Made by a program: the position numbers and the translations under genes. From contig JAILCT010000129.1 in the NCBI GenBank assembly GCA_024690425.1, positions 1-40,332 of the forward strand: a stretch of DNA of 40,332 nucleotides. Reading direction: 5' to 3'. Below, one piece after another: positions 25,363-33,597 of the stretch. The stretch's first letter is position 1. Each line of letters opens with the position of its first letter. The notes under the pieces were generated by a model. The model made no database searches and was not told where the DNA came from. It saw nothing but the letters and a program-made list of their open reading frames with translations. The stretch comes from Lachnospiraceae bacterium. Lineage in GTDB: Bacteria; Bacillota_A; Clostridia; Lachnospirales; Lachnospiraceae.

Positions 25363-25391
25363 TTGACGATGCTTAAGGCTTGGAATATAAT
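25363..25391 (+). promoter_or_regulatory. Sigma-A promoter for yicC-gmk-rpoZ
   Basis: TTGACG (25363-25368) and TATAAT (25386-25391) are separated by exactly 17 bases, a near-consensus promoter. The start of yicC is about 60 bases downstream. Confidence 0.82.
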
Positions 25392-25452
25392 GTAACCTGT
25401 ATGCGAATGTGGTAGCGGGGCCATCCCGTTTCAGATATTTGGGAGAAGTAGA

Positions 25453-26331
25453 ATGATAAAGAGTATGACAGGCTTCGGACGTGCTGAGTTCAGTGATGAG
25501 AAGCGTAAGATCACGGCTGAGGTCAAGTCTGTTAACCATCGCTATCTTGATGTAAACATCAAGATGACCAAGAAGATAAGTTTCTTCGAGACATCCGTCC
25601 GCAGCCTCCTTAAGGAATATATGCAGAGGGGCAAGGTCGACCTGTATATAACCTATGAGGACTTTACCGAAGACAATGTCAGCCTTAAGTATAACAAGGA
25701 GATGGCAAGGTCATATCTTAAGTACCTCAATGAGATGGGGAATGAGTTCGGTCTTGAGAACGACGTGAGGGTTTCGGTCCTCTCAAGATATCCCGAGGTA
25801 TTCACGCTTGAGGAGCAGGAGGTGGATGAAGAGGAACTGTGGAAGGACCTTGAAGGGGTTGTCCGCAGGGCCTGCGAAGCCTTTGTCGAGTCAAGGCTTA
25901 AGGAAGGCGAGAACCTTAAGAAGGACCTTATAATGAAGCTTGAGAGCATGCTTAAGTATGTGGACGAGATTGAGAAGCGTGCTCCGGCCATAATAGAAGA
26001 ATACAGGACCAGGATGTTTGACCGGGTATCCGATATGCTTGCGGATGCCTCGATAGATGAGTCCAGGATACTGACCGAGGTAACCCTCTATGCCGACCGG
26101 GTATGTGTCGATGAGGAGATAGTAAGGCTCAAGAGTCATATAAAGGGTACGGAAGATACACTTAACGAGGGCGGAAGCGTGGGCCGCAAGCTTGACTTTA
26201 TCGCCCAGGAAATGAACCGTGAGGCCAATACCATACTGAGTAAATCCACCGACCTCTCGACTTCCAATGTTGCGATCGATCTTAAGACCGATATAGAGAA
26301 GGTCCGTGAGCAGATACAGAACGTGGAGTGA
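25453..26331 (+). CDS. yicC: YicC/YloC family endoribonuclease
   Basis: The 292-residue protein matches YicC along its whole length: SMTGFGRAE at residues 4-12, EVKSVNHRYLD (about 23-33), and the conserved C-terminus GRKLDFIAQEMNREANTI followed by DLKTDIEKVREQIQNVE. E. coli YicC is an RNase acting on small RNA; the clostridial proteins form a related endoribonuclease group. GGGAGAAG precedes ATG 25453. It leads the gmk-rpoZ cluster as in other Firmicutes. Confidence 0.93.
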   Translation: MIKSMTGFGRAEFSDEKRKITAEVKSVNHRYLDVNIKMTKKISFFETSVRSLLKEYMQRGKVDLYITYEDFTEDNVSLKYNKEMARSYLKYLNEMGNEFGLENDVRVSVLSRYPEVFTLEEQEVDEEELWKDLEGVVRRACEAFVESRLKEGENLKKDLIMKLESMLKYVDEIEKRAPAIIEEYRTRMFDRVSDMLADASIDESRILTEVTLYADRVCVDEEIVRLKSHIKGTEDTLNEGGSVGRKLDFIAQEMNREANTILSKSTDLSTSNVAIDLKTDIEKVREQIQNVE

Positions 26332-26360
26332 TAATTGTCCGTTCTTACCATGGGGGTAAC

Positions 26361-26996
26361 ATGAGAAAGGGAATATTGCTTATTTTATCGGGATTTGCAG
26401 GCTCAGGTAAGGGAACCATAGTCAGGGAACTGATAAAGAGATATGACAATTATGCCCTGTCGGTTTCGGCGACTACCAGGGTACCGCGGCCGGGTGAAGA
26501 GGATGGAAGGGAATATTTCTTCAAGACCCGGGAAGAGTTCGAGAATATGATAAGCCGGGATGAATTCCTTGAGCATGCAGAGTATGTGGGGAATTATTAC
26601 GGAACACCGCGGAAATATGTTGAGGATATGCTTGAAGAGGGTCGGGATGTCATTCTTGAGATAGAGATGCAGGGAGCCCTCTCAGTTAAGGAGAAATGCC
26701 CCGAGGCAGCCCTTATGTTCGTGATGCCGCCCAGCGTACAGGAGGTATATAACCGCCTTAAGAAGCGCGGGACCGAGAGCGAAGAGGTCATTATGAAGCG
26801 GATGAGGCGGGGTGCCGAGGAAGCCGAAGGTATCGGAAAGTATGATTTCCTTATAATCAATGATGACCTTGAAGAGTGCATAAATGAAGTCCATAATACA
26901 GTCAGATGCGCGAAGAATTCGACATTGAGGAACAGGGACGTAATAAATAGAGTATCAGAAGAGTTTGATATATTTTTAAAAGAGAGAGATATTTAA
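26361..26996 (+). CDS. gmk: Guanylate kinase
   Basis: Gmk phosphorylates GMP/dGMP to the diphosphates. The P-loop is GFAGSGKGT (11-19), slightly unlike the usual GPSGxGK form. The GMP-binding region SVSATTRVPRPGEEDGREYFF (split around residue 40) and LEIEMQGALSVK are typical. The start is ATG 26361 (211 residues), because MRKGILLILSG is the normal N-terminus and GGGGG lies just before; an in-frame start at 26328 adds 11 unlike residues. In many Firmicutes remA lies between yicC and gmk; it is absent here. Confidence 0.95.
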   Translation: MRKGILLILSGFAGSGKGTIVRELIKRYDNYALSVSATTRVPRPGEEDGREYFFKTREEFENMISRDEFLEHAEYVGNYYGTPRKYVEDMLEEGRDVILEIEMQGALSVKEKCPEAALMFVMPPSVQEVYNRLKKRGTESEEVIMKRMRRGAEEAEGIGKYDFLIINDDLEECINEVHNTVRCAKNSTLRNRDVINRVSEEFDIFLKERDI

Positions 26997-27009
26997 GGAG
27001 GAAGGATAA

Positions 27010-27240
27010 ATGTTACATCCGTCATACAGCGACCTTATGAAGGTGGTAAACAGTGAAGTTGAGGAAGGGGAGCAGCCTGTTGTCAACAGCCGTTATTCTA
27101 TCGTGATGGCTACCAGCAAGAGGGCCAGGCAGCTTATAGACGGTGCCCCCACACCCATCGAACAGGCCGAGGATAAGAAGCCACTTTCCGTAGCGATCGA
27201 GGAACTCAATTCGGGTGTTGTCAAGGTGGTTGGAGAATAA
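27010..27240 (+). CDS. rpoZ: RNA polymerase omega subunit
   Basis: Omega aids assembly of the beta' subunit. The 76-residue product contains the conserved NSRYSIVMATSKRARQLIDG stretch (26-45) and ends in a short acidic/hydrophobic tail. AAGGAGGAAGG lies just before ATG 27010. It sits directly after gmk, the usual pairing. Confidence 0.93.
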   Translation: MLHPSYSDLMKVVNSEVEEGEQPVVNSRYSIVMATSKRARQLIDGAPTPIEQAEDKKPLSVAIEELNSGVVKVVGE

Positions 27241-27248
27241 GTCCGTTT

Positions 27249-28589
27249 ATGAAGGTATTGTTTGTATCGCTTGGCTGTGACAAGAACCTTGTTGACTCGG
27301 AGAACATGCTCGGGCTCTTGAGAGAGAGGGGATATGATTTTACGGATGATGAGGAAGAAGCCGATATCATCGTTATCAATTCCTGCTGTTTTATAGGAGA
27401 TGCCAAGGAAGAGAGCATCAATACCATCATACAGATGGGAGAGCTCCGGACGGATCCGGAGAAGAAATGCAGGGCCCTTATAGTGACTGGGTGCCTTGCC
27501 CAGCGATATGCTGACGAGATAAGAAAAGAAATGCCCGAAGTGGATGCCTGCATCGGAACCACGGCTTATGATAAGATCGTTCAGGTAACGGACAGGGTTC
27601 TTAAGGGCGAATATGTCAAGGAAATCGATGATATCGACCGCATGGTGGAACCATCCGGAGAGCGGATAATCACTACCGGAGGGTATTATTCATATCTTAA
27701 GATTGCGGAAGGCTGCAACAAATTATGCACGTATTGTATCATCCCCAAGCTCAGGGGACATTACAGGTCAGTTCCTATGGAACTCCTTGTGGAGGAGGCA
27801 GAGAAGCTTGCCGGTAAGGGGGTCAGGGAACTCATCCTTGTGGCCCAGGAGACAACTCTTTACGGCACCGATCTCTACGGCAGGAAGAGCCTGCCTGAGC
27901 TTCTTGAGAAGCTGTGCAGGGTGGAAGGGATAAGCTGGATACGTCTTTTGTACTGTTATCCTGAAGAGATAACCGACGATCTTATAAATGTGATCAGGAA
28001 TGAACCCAAGATCTGCCATTATATAGATATGCCGATCCAGCATGCTTCGGACAGTGTGCTTAAGAGGATGGGCCGCCGCACGAACCTTAAGGAACTCAGG
28101 ACGATGATAAAAAGGCTGAGGGACATGATCCCGGATATAACCTTGCGGAGCACGCTGATCTCGGGCTTTCCGGGTGAGAGCGAAGAGGATCATGGGATCC
28201 TGCTTGACTTTGTAAGGGAGGCACGCTTTGACAGGCTGGGAGTATTCACGTACTCGCCGGAGGAAGGTACGAAGGCCGAGAAAATGGACGGCCAGATCGA
28301 TGAAGCCGTAAAGGAGAGGCGGCGGGACGAGGTTATGGAACTCCAGCAGGATATAGCCTTTGAACGTGCCCGTTCCATGGCCGGAAGGGAACTTCCGGTG
28401 ATAATTGAAGGCCGGATCGTCGATGAAGATGTTTATGCTGCCCGCACCTATATGGATGCACCGGGGGTAGACGGGATGCTGTTCCTGAGTTCCGAACGTG
28501 AACTGATGAGCGGCGATATCGTTAGGGCCCGGGTGACCGGTGCCAACGAATATGATCTGATTGGAGAATTGTGTGATGAATCTTCCTAA
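27249..28589 (+). CDS. rimO: Ribosomal protein S12 methylthiotransferase
   Basis: RimO adds a methylthio group to the conserved Asp of ribosomal protein S12, using two Fe-S clusters. The N-terminal UPF0004 cluster ligands are C10, C46 and C82 (LGCDKNLVDSE, NSCCFIG, VTGCLAQRY). The radical-SAM motif CNKLCTYC is at 156-163. A C-terminal TRAM-like domain follows (about 380-446). The CDKNLVDSE wording is typical of RimO rather than MiaB. 446 residues is normal. Its last 14 bases overlap pgsA. Confidence 0.96.
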   Translation: MKVLFVSLGCDKNLVDSENMLGLLRERGYDFTDDEEEADIIVINSCCFIGDAKEESINTIIQMGELRTDPEKKCRALIVTGCLAQRYADEIRKEMPEVDACIGTTAYDKIVQVTDRVLKGEYVKEIDDIDRMVEPSGERIITTGGYYSYLKIAEGCNKLCTYCIIPKLRGHYRSVPMELLVEEAEKLAGKGVRELILVAQETTLYGTDLYGRKSLPELLEKLCRVEGISWIRLLYCYPEEITDDLINVIRNEPKICHYIDMPIQHASDSVLKRMGRRTNLKELRTMIKRLRDMIPDITLRSTLISGFPGESEEDHGILLDFVREARFDRLGVFTYSPEEGTKAEKMDGQIDEAVKERRRDEVMELQQDIAFERARSMAGRELPVIIEGRIVDEDVYAARTYMDAPGVDGMLFLSSERELMSGDIVRARVTGANEYDLIGELCDESS

Positions 28590-29121
28590 CAAGCTGACAG
28601 TGCTAAGGGTATTGATGGTCCCGTTCTTCGTATTCTTTATGATCAATGATGTACCTGAAGGATACGGAAAATGGATAGCGCTCGCCCTCTTCATACTGGC
28701 TGCTTTTACGGACCTTTTTGACGGGAGGATAGCAAGGAAGTATAACCTTGTTACCAATTTCGGCAAGTTCATGGATCCGCTGGCAGACAAGCTGCTCGTG
28801 TGTTCCGCCCTTGTATGCCTGACGGCCCGGGGGTCACTTGCATCATGGATGGTTATAGTCATTATCAGCCGTGAGTTCATAATAAGCGGCTTCAGGCTGG
28901 TGGCTTCGGATAACGGAGTCGTCATTGCGGCGAGCTACTGGGGCAAGTTCAAGACTGTCTTTCAGATGATCATGATAGGAATGCTCATAGGAGATCTGCC
29001 TTTTGCCTTTTACAGGATACTGACACAGGCGGTCGTATGGATAGCTCTTATCCTGACGATAGTATCGCTTGCCGATTATCTGTACAAGAACAGGGAAGTA
29101 CTTAAGAACGACGAACACTGA
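28576..29121 (+). CDS. pgsA: CDP-diacylglycerol-glycerol-3-phosphate 3-phosphatidyltransferase
   Basis: PgsA makes phosphatidylglycerol phosphate, the first committed step to phosphatidylglycerol. The CDP-alcohol phosphotransferase signature D-G-x2-A-R-x8-G-x3-D-x3-D is complete, from DGRIARKYN to FMDPLAD. Membrane helices surround it. The start MNLPNKLTVLRVLM at ATG 28576 (181 residues) is standard and has GGAG about nine bases upstream, inside rimO; an upstream TTG at 28561 is less likely. Confidence 0.95.
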   Translation: MNLPNKLTVLRVLMVPFFVFFMINDVPEGYGKWIALALFILAAFTDLFDGRIARKYNLVTNFGKFMDPLADKLLVCSALVCLTARGSLASWMVIVIISREFIISGFRLVASDNGVVIAASYWGKFKTVFQMIMIGMLIGDLPFAFYRILTQAVVWIALILTIVSLADYLYKNREVLKNDEH

Positions 29122-29149
29122 AACGGTGTGATTTTTCGGAGGAATGGAA

Positions 29150-29926
29150 ATGGCCGGTGATAAGCTTGAGACAAACGATATTAAGAAGGAAGAGACATTT
29201 GTCAAATATTTTAAGATATGCGGGATGAAGGAGAAGGAGGTAAGGTCCCAGATGAAGGACCTTATGGACAGCAGTAATCCCCGTATAGAGCTTAAGGCAA
29301 TACCCGGCGAAGTACATATAAGACTTGCCGCCGTTGACGGCGAGGAGGATTCGGCCAAGAAGCTTGGCAAGCCCATCGTCAAGGAGATAAAGAACCGGTT
29401 CGGACTCAATATTTATGCGACGGATGAAGAGACCACGCTTGCAGGAGCCGTGGTGGATCTTCTTAAGACCAATAATCTGTACCTGTCAACCTGCGAATCA
29501 TGTACCGGAGGTATGGTGGCATCTTCCATCATAGATATTCCGGGAGCTTCGGATGTATATAAGGAAGGATTCGTAACATATTCCAACAAGGCCAAGAGGA
29601 CAAGGCTCAATGTCAAGAAGAGTACGCTTGTCAAGTACGGAGCCGTAAGTGAACAGACGGCCAAGGAGATGGCCAAGGGCTGTGCCCAGGTGAGCAAGGC
29701 CGATGTGACGGTCTCGACTACCGGGATAGCGGGGCCTGACGGCGGAAGCGAAGACAGGCCGGTAGGTCTTGTATATATCGGATGCAATGTATGCGGCAAG
29801 ACAAGAGTCAACAAATACAATTTCGACGGAGACAGGACGGAGATAAGGCGCAAGGCCGCATCTGCCGCACTGGCGTTGCTGCGTATGTGCATACTTGAAT
29901 ATTACAGCGAGAAGAATTTTGCCTGA
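29150..29926 (+). CDS. cinA: CinA-like protein lacking the N-terminal domain
   Basis: Full CinA (about 410 residues) has an N-terminal MoaB-like domain, a middle KH-like segment and a C-terminal nicotinamide-nucleotide amidase (PncC) domain. Here only the last two remain. The KH-like part is about residues 1-95. The amidase domain follows, with STCESCTGGMVAS, the GFVTYSNKAK region and TTGIAGPDGGS. The enzyme probably deamidates NMN to NaMN for NAD recycling. ATG 29150 (258 residues) is favoured over 29144 because CGGAGG at 29137-29142 is then seven bases away. The reading frame shows no decayed remnant of the missing domain upstream, since pgsA ends 28 bases before. It sits between pgsA and recA as in B. 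subtilis. Confidence 0.9.
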   Translation: MAGDKLETNDIKKEETFVKYFKICGMKEKEVRSQMKDLMDSSNPRIELKAIPGEVHIRLAAVDGEEDSAKKLGKPIVKEIKNRFGLNIYATDEETTLAGAVVDLLKTNNLYLSTCESCTGGMVASSIIDIPGASDVYKEGFVTYSNKAKRTRLNVKKSTLVKYGAVSEQTAKEMAKGCAQVSKADVTVSTTGIAGPDGGSEDRPVGLVYIGCNVCGKTRVNKYNFDGDRTEIRRKAASAALALLRMCILEYYSEKNFA

Positions 29927-30090
29927 TTCTGCCTGATCCGACGGGACCGAACAAAGATTCTGATCCGGGTCCCGTTTAATACCCATATGATCACATGCAA
30001 TCATATATACTTAATGACGTTAAGGTCAGCCTGATAAGCGGCTGATTTCGGAATAACACCCAATCAATAACCAAAATAAGAGAAAACCGC
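29927..30090 (+). terminator. Weak terminator region between cinA and recA
   Basis: An 8-bp stem ACGGGACC/GGTCCCGT (29941-29948 with 29968-29975) has a 19-base loop and a short TTT tail. A second small hairpin TCAGCC/GGCTGA lies at 30026-30045. Together they probably end the rpoZ-cinA transcript before the SOS promoter. The rest is AT-rich with nothing recognised. Confidence 0.5.
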
Positions 30091-30119
30091 TTGACAATTT
30101 CGAACGGATGTTTTATATT
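30091..30119 (+). promoter_or_regulatory. recA promoter
   Basis: TTGACA (30091-30096) and TATATT (30114-30119) are 17 bases apart, an excellent sigma-A promoter. A LexA box fills the spacer, so repressor binding would directly block RNA polymerase. Confidence 0.88.
30101..30114. promoter_or_regulatory. LexA (SOS) box 1
   Basis: CGAACGGATGTTTT fits the Gram-positive SOS consensus CGAAC-N4-GTTYG with one or two differences at its right edge. It lies inside the recA promoter spacer. Confidence 0.8.
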
Positions 30120-30130
30120 ACCATTTAGAA

Positions 30131-30144
30131 CGAACGCTTGTTCA
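30131..30144. promoter_or_regulatory. LexA (SOS) box 2
   Basis: CGAACGCTTGTTCA has both half-sites (CGAAC and GTTC) perfectly spaced. It lies 30 bases after box 1, near the predicted transcript start. A further half-site GTTCG is at 30153-30157, possibly a degenerate third box. Confidence 0.8.
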
Positions 30145-30186
30145 AAATAGATGTTCGATTAATGGCGGGAGTGTAAAGGAGAGAAA

Positions 30187-31224
30187 ATGGAAAGAGAAGA
30201 AAAGTTAAAGGCATTGGAAGCAGCATTACAGAAGATAGAGAAGGAGTATGGCAAGGGCTCGGTGATGAAGCTCGGCGATACATCCAACCACATGAACGTG
30301 GAGACGATCCCCACAGGTTCCCTGAGCCTTGATATAGCACTCGGGCTTGGCGGTATACCCAAGGGAAGGATAATCGAGATATACGGTCCCGAGTCATCAG
30401 GTAAGACGACCGTTACCCTCCATATGATCGCAGAGGTACAGAAGCGCGGGGGGATCGCCGGCTTTATTGATGCCGAACATGCCCTTGATCCCGTATATGC
30501 AAGAAATATCGGTGTTGATATTGACAACTTATATATCTCACAGCCGGATAACGGCGAGCAGGCACTTGAGATAACCGAGACCATGGTACGTTCGGGAGCG
30601 GTAGATATAATCGTAGTCGATTCGGTTGCCGCCCTGGTTCCCAAGGCTGAGATCGACGGTGACATGGGGGATTCACACGTGGGACTTCAGGCCCGCCTTA
30701 TGTCACAGGCCCTTCGTAAGCTCACGGCTGTCATCTCCAAGTCGAACTGTACGGTCATATTTATCAACCAGCTTCGTGAGAAGGTGGGTGTTATGTTCGG
30801 CAACCCCGAGACAACAACCGGCGGACGTGCCCTTAAGTTCTATTCATCGGTACGTCTTGACGTCAGAAGGATAGAGTCGCTCAAGCAGGGCGGAGAGGTG
30901 ATAGGTAACAGGACCCGCGTCAAGGTGGTCAAGAACAAGATCGCTCCTCCCTTCAAGGAAGCGGAATTTGATATAATGTTCGGCAAGGGAATATCCGTAG
31001 TCGGAGATATCGTTGATCTTGCGGCAAATATCGATGTGATCAATAAGTCCGGTGCCTGGTATGCATATAACGGTCAGAAGATCGGCCAGGGAAGGGAGAA
31101 CACCAAGCAGTATCTTGAGAAGAACACCGAGATGCTAAGTGAGATAGAGCAGAAGGTCCGCGAGCACTACGGGCTTACCGGCAATGCCGAAGCAGGCTCG
31201 GCGGCTGAAGGGGAAGAGGCCTGA
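30187..31224 (+). CDS. recA: DNA recombinase RecA
   Basis: RecA forms filaments on single-stranded DNA, drives strand exchange and triggers LexA self-cleavage. The 345 residues include Walker A GPESSGKT (67-74), the [10 protein letters not shown] region, [13 protein letters not shown], and loop-2 with [28 protein letters not shown] lies shortly before ATG 30187. The stop overlaps the recX start (TGATG at 31222-31226). It is under two LexA boxes, consistent with SOS autoregulation. Confidence 0.98.
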   Translation: MEREEKLKALEAALQKIEKEYGKGSVMKLGDTSNHMNVETIPTGSLSLDIALGLGGIPKGRIIEIYGPESSGKTTVTLHMIAEVQKRGGIAGFIDAEHALDPVYARNIGVDIDNLYISQPDNGEQALEITETMVRSGAVDIIVVDSVAALVPKAEIDGDMGDSHVGLQARLMSQALRKLTAVISKSNCTVIFINQLREKVGVMFGNPETTTGGRALKFYSSVRLDVRRIESLKQGGEVIGNRTRVKVVKNKIAPPFKEAEFDIMFGKGISVVGDIVDLAANIDVINKSGAWYAYNGQKIGQGRENTKQYLEKNTEMLSEIEQKVREHYGLTGNAEAGSAAEGEEA

Positions 31225-31682
31225 TGTCACCATCTGTCGACAAGGCAATGCGTCTCTTAACGGCAAGGGATTATACGGAACAGGGCCTTAGGGACAAGCT
31301 TATAAGATCAGGGTTTTCCGCTGAGGATACGGATGAAGCGATTGAATATGTCAGGTCATTCGGTTATATTGATGATCTCCGCTATGCCATGAACTATGCA
31401 AGATGCTCGGTCGGTGTCAGGAGCAGGCGTGAGACGGAGCATAAGCTCCTTGAGAAGGGTGTTTCTTCCGATGTGATCTCGCAGGCACTCCTTGAGGAGT
31501 ATTCGGGCGATGATGACGAGGATGAACTTATAAGACACCTTATCCATAAGAAGTGCAGGGACTTATCTGCACTAGATTTCAAGGGCAGGCAGAAGCTGCT
31601 CGCTTACATGTATAATAAGGGCTTTAGAACGGACAGGGTAAACAGGATTCTCGAAGAAGAATCACTTGACATAACATCCTAA
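31224..31682 (+). CDS. recX: Regulatory protein RecX
   Basis: RecX caps or dissolves RecA filaments. The 152 residues are made of short helical repeats with typical phrases: RLLTARDYTEQGLRDKL, VRSFGYIDDLRYA, RETEHKLLEKG and KLLAYMYNKGF. Overlap with recA indicates coupled translation. The end of the gene overlaps the likely rny promoter. Confidence 0.93.
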   Translation: MSPSVDKAMRLLTARDYTEQGLRDKLIRSGFSAEDTDEAIEYVRSFGYIDDLRYAMNYARCSVGVRSRRETEHKLLEKGVSSDVISQALLEEYSGDDDEDELIRHLIHKKCRDLSALDFKGRQKLLAYMYNKGFRTDRVNRILEEESLDITS

Positions 31683-31694
31683 AAAGTATAATAT
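31666..31694 (+). promoter_or_regulatory. Promoter for rny
   Basis: TTGACA (31666-31671) lies in the end of recX. It can pair with TATAAT at 31687-31692 (15-base spacing) or TAATAT at 31689-31694 (17-base spacing). Roughly 80 bases of AT-rich leader follow before the GTG start of rny. Confidence 0.55.
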
Positions 31695-31774
31695 TTATTT
31701 GTTGTAGTTTTTTAAATTAGAATCGTTGTATTCTATATAAATCGTACAATGAAAACTTTATAAGGAGGTGCCCT

Positions 31775-33328
31775 GTGCAATCAGTGATCATTATTGCTAT
31801 TGCAGCAGTTCTTCTTGGGGTCGGCTGTTTCATTTCCTATAAGATGGGTTATGAGAACAAGAGGAAGACCGATGAGGAGAAGATAGGCAACGCTGAGCAG
31901 AAGGCCAGAGAAATTATCGACGAGGCTTTGAAGACTGCTGAAGCGAAGAAGCGCGAAGGGCTGCTCGAGGTTAAGGAAGAATCAATAAGAGCCAAGAACG
32001 ATATTGAGAAGGAGACCAAGGAAAGACGAGCAGAGTTACAGCGTTTGGAACGCAGAATGCAGCAGAAGGAAGAGAATCTCGATAAAAAGACCGATGCGAT
32101 CGAGAAGCGTGAAGCCAGCTTCGCTAAGAAGGAAGAAGAACTTGCAAAGCAAAAAGAGCAGGTAAGCAAGCTTAATGAACAGCGTGTACAGGAACTGGAA
32201 AGAATATCCGGATTAACCTCTGAACAAGCAAAAGAATATCTGTTAAAAACTGTTGAAGACGATGTGAAACACGAAACTGCCGTCATGGTCAAGGAGCTTG
32301 AGAGCCGGGCCAAGGAAGAGGCAGACAAGAAGGCTAAGGAATACGTGGTTGGCGCCATACAGCGATGTGCAGCCGATCATGTTGCGGAGACTACGATTTC
32401 CGTTGTTCCTCTGCCTAATGATGAAATGAAGGGCAGGATCATCGGTCGTGAGGGTAGGAATATCAGGACTCTCGAGACGATGACGGGTGTGGATCTTATC
32501 ATAGATGATACACCGGAAGCCGTTGTTTTGTCAGGCTTCGATCCGATAAGACGAGAAGTGGCACGTATAGCCCTTGAGAAGCTTATCGTCGACGGACGTA
32601 TTCATCCGGCAAGGATTGAAGAAATGGTTGAGAAGGCCCAGAAGGAAGTTGAGACCATGATCCGCGAGGAAGGTGAGTCGGCAACGCTTGAGGTAGGCGT
32701 TCACGGAATCCACCCCGAGCTCATCAAGTTACTGGGCAGGCTCAGGTTCAGGACCTCTTATGGTCAGAACGTGCTTAAGCACTCCATTGAAGTATCCCTT
32801 CTCTGCGGCCTTTTGGCATCGGAGATCGGAATCGATGTACGTCTTGCCAAGAGGGCAGGTCTGCTCCACGATATAGGTAAGGCAGTCGATCACGAGATGG
32901 AAGGATCACACATCCAGCTTGGTGTTGATCTGTGCAGGAAGTATAAGGAGTCAGCAACGATCATCAATGCGGTTGAAGCCCATCACGGCGATGTTGAACC
33001 GCAGTCTCTCGTTGCAGTATTGGTTCAGGCGGCCGACACGATATCGGCAGCACGTCCCGGTGCAAGGCGTGAGACACTGGAGACATACACTAACAGATTA
33101 AAACAACTTGAAGATATCACTAATTCCTTTAAGGGAGTTGATAAATCTTTTGCTATTCAGGCAGGACGTGAAGTCCGGATTATGGTAGTTCCTGAGCAGG
33201 TTAATGACGCAGATATGGTATTACTCGCAAGAGACATTTCCAAGAAGATAGAAGAGGAAATGGAATATCCTGGTCAGATCAAGGTTAACGTTATTCGTGA
33301 GAGTCGCGTAACCGATTATGCTAAATAA
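31775..33328 (+). CDS. rny: Ribonuclease Y
   Basis: RNase Y is the membrane-anchored endoribonuclease that starts much mRNA decay in Firmicutes. The 517 residues comprise a TM anchor (about 4-22), a long charged coiled coil (about 25-195), a KH domain with [15 protein letters not shown] (about 210-224), and an HD domain with [12 protein letters not shown] (about 362-373). The start is GTG 31775 with AAGGAGGTG six bases upstream. The gene is followed by a hairpin shared with the opposing tRNA gene. Confidence 0.97.
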   Translation: MQSVIIIAIAAVLLGVGCFISYKMGYENKRKTDEEKIGNAEQKAREIIDEALKTAEAKKREGLLEVKEESIRAKNDIEKETKERRAELQRLERRMQQKEENLDKKTDAIEKREASFAKKEEELAKQKEQVSKLNEQRVQELERISGLTSEQAKEYLLKTVEDDVKHETAVMVKELESRAKEEADKKAKEYVVGAIQRCAADHVAETTISVVPLPNDEMKGRIIGREGRNIRTLETMTGVDLIIDDTPEAVVLSGFDPIRREVARIALEKLIVDGRIHPARIEEMVEKAQKEVETMIREEGESATLEVGVHGIHPELIKLLGRLRFRTSYGQNVLKHSIEVSLLCGLLASEIGIDVRLAKRAGLLHDIGKAVDHEMEGSHIQLGVDLCRKYKESATIINAVEAHHGDVEPQSLVAVLVQAADTISAARPGARRETLETYTNRLKQLEDITNSFKGVDKSFAIQAGREVRIMVVPEQVNDADMVLLARDISKKIEEEMEYPGQIKVNVIRESRVTDYAK

Positions 33329-33334
33329 CAAAGT

Positions 33335-33365
33335 AAACCCCATACCGTAAGGTATGGGGTTTTTT
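33335..33365. terminator. Intrinsic terminator of rny, possibly bidirectional
   Basis: A 12-bp perfect stem (33335-33346 with 33351-33362), GTAA loop and T-run end the rny transcript. It lies just beyond the 3' end of the minus-strand tRNA gene, so it can also stop that transcript, although its minus-strand T-tract is weaker. Confidence 0.92.
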
Positions 33366-33367
33366 AG

Positions 33368-33441
33368 TAGCGAGGAAGAGACTTGAACTCTTAACCTCCC
33401 GGGTATGAACCGGACGCTCTAGCCAGTTGAGCCACCTCGCC
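33368..33441 (-). tRNA. tRNA-Met (elongator, anticodon CAT)
   Basis: The minus strand folds as a full 74-base tRNA: acceptor GGCGAGG with CCTCGCT (a G-U first pair), D-stem GCTC/GAGC, anticodon stem TCCGG/CCGGG around loop TTCATAC, T-stem AAGAG/CTCTT with loop TTCAAGT, and discriminator A at 33368. The CCA end is not encoded. The anticodon loop and the unusual G1-U72 pair resemble the B. subtilis elongator tRNA-Met rather than the initiator or the lysidine-modified tRNA-Ile. Confidence 0.95.
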
Positions 33442-33469
33442 ATATACGGGCTTTTCAGCCCGCTTTGCT

Positions 33470-33499
33470 ATTATACTAACCATGGGTATCCATTGTCAA
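33470..33499 (-). promoter_or_regulatory. Promoter of the tRNA-Met gene
   Basis: On the minus strand TTGACA (33494-33499) and TATAAT (33470-33475) are separated by 18 bases, both perfect hexamers. A small hairpin with a GAAA loop (33447-33462) lies in the short leader before the tRNA. Confidence 0.85.
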
Positions 33500-33543
33500 G
33501 GAAAATATTTAATTTATAACTTTTATTTATCCCGTTTAGAGGT

Positions 33544-33549
33544 TATAAT
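33544..33549 (+). promoter_or_regulatory. -10 element upstream of the lipoprotein gene
   Basis: TATAAT at 33544-33549 sits 48 bases before the lipoprotein start. The -35 position holds only TTTTAT at 33521-33526 (17-base spacing), so the promoter is weak or needs an activator. Confidence 0.5.
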
Positions 33550-33597
33550 ATATTTTATGAGAAAAGGTATTATTTTCAGGTATACGGAGGAGCGGAT

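Noticed and set aside
27768..28925. Long minus-strand frame across rimO and pgsA
   Set aside because: It spans two well-identified plus-strand genes, has no ribosome site and no recognisable motifs.
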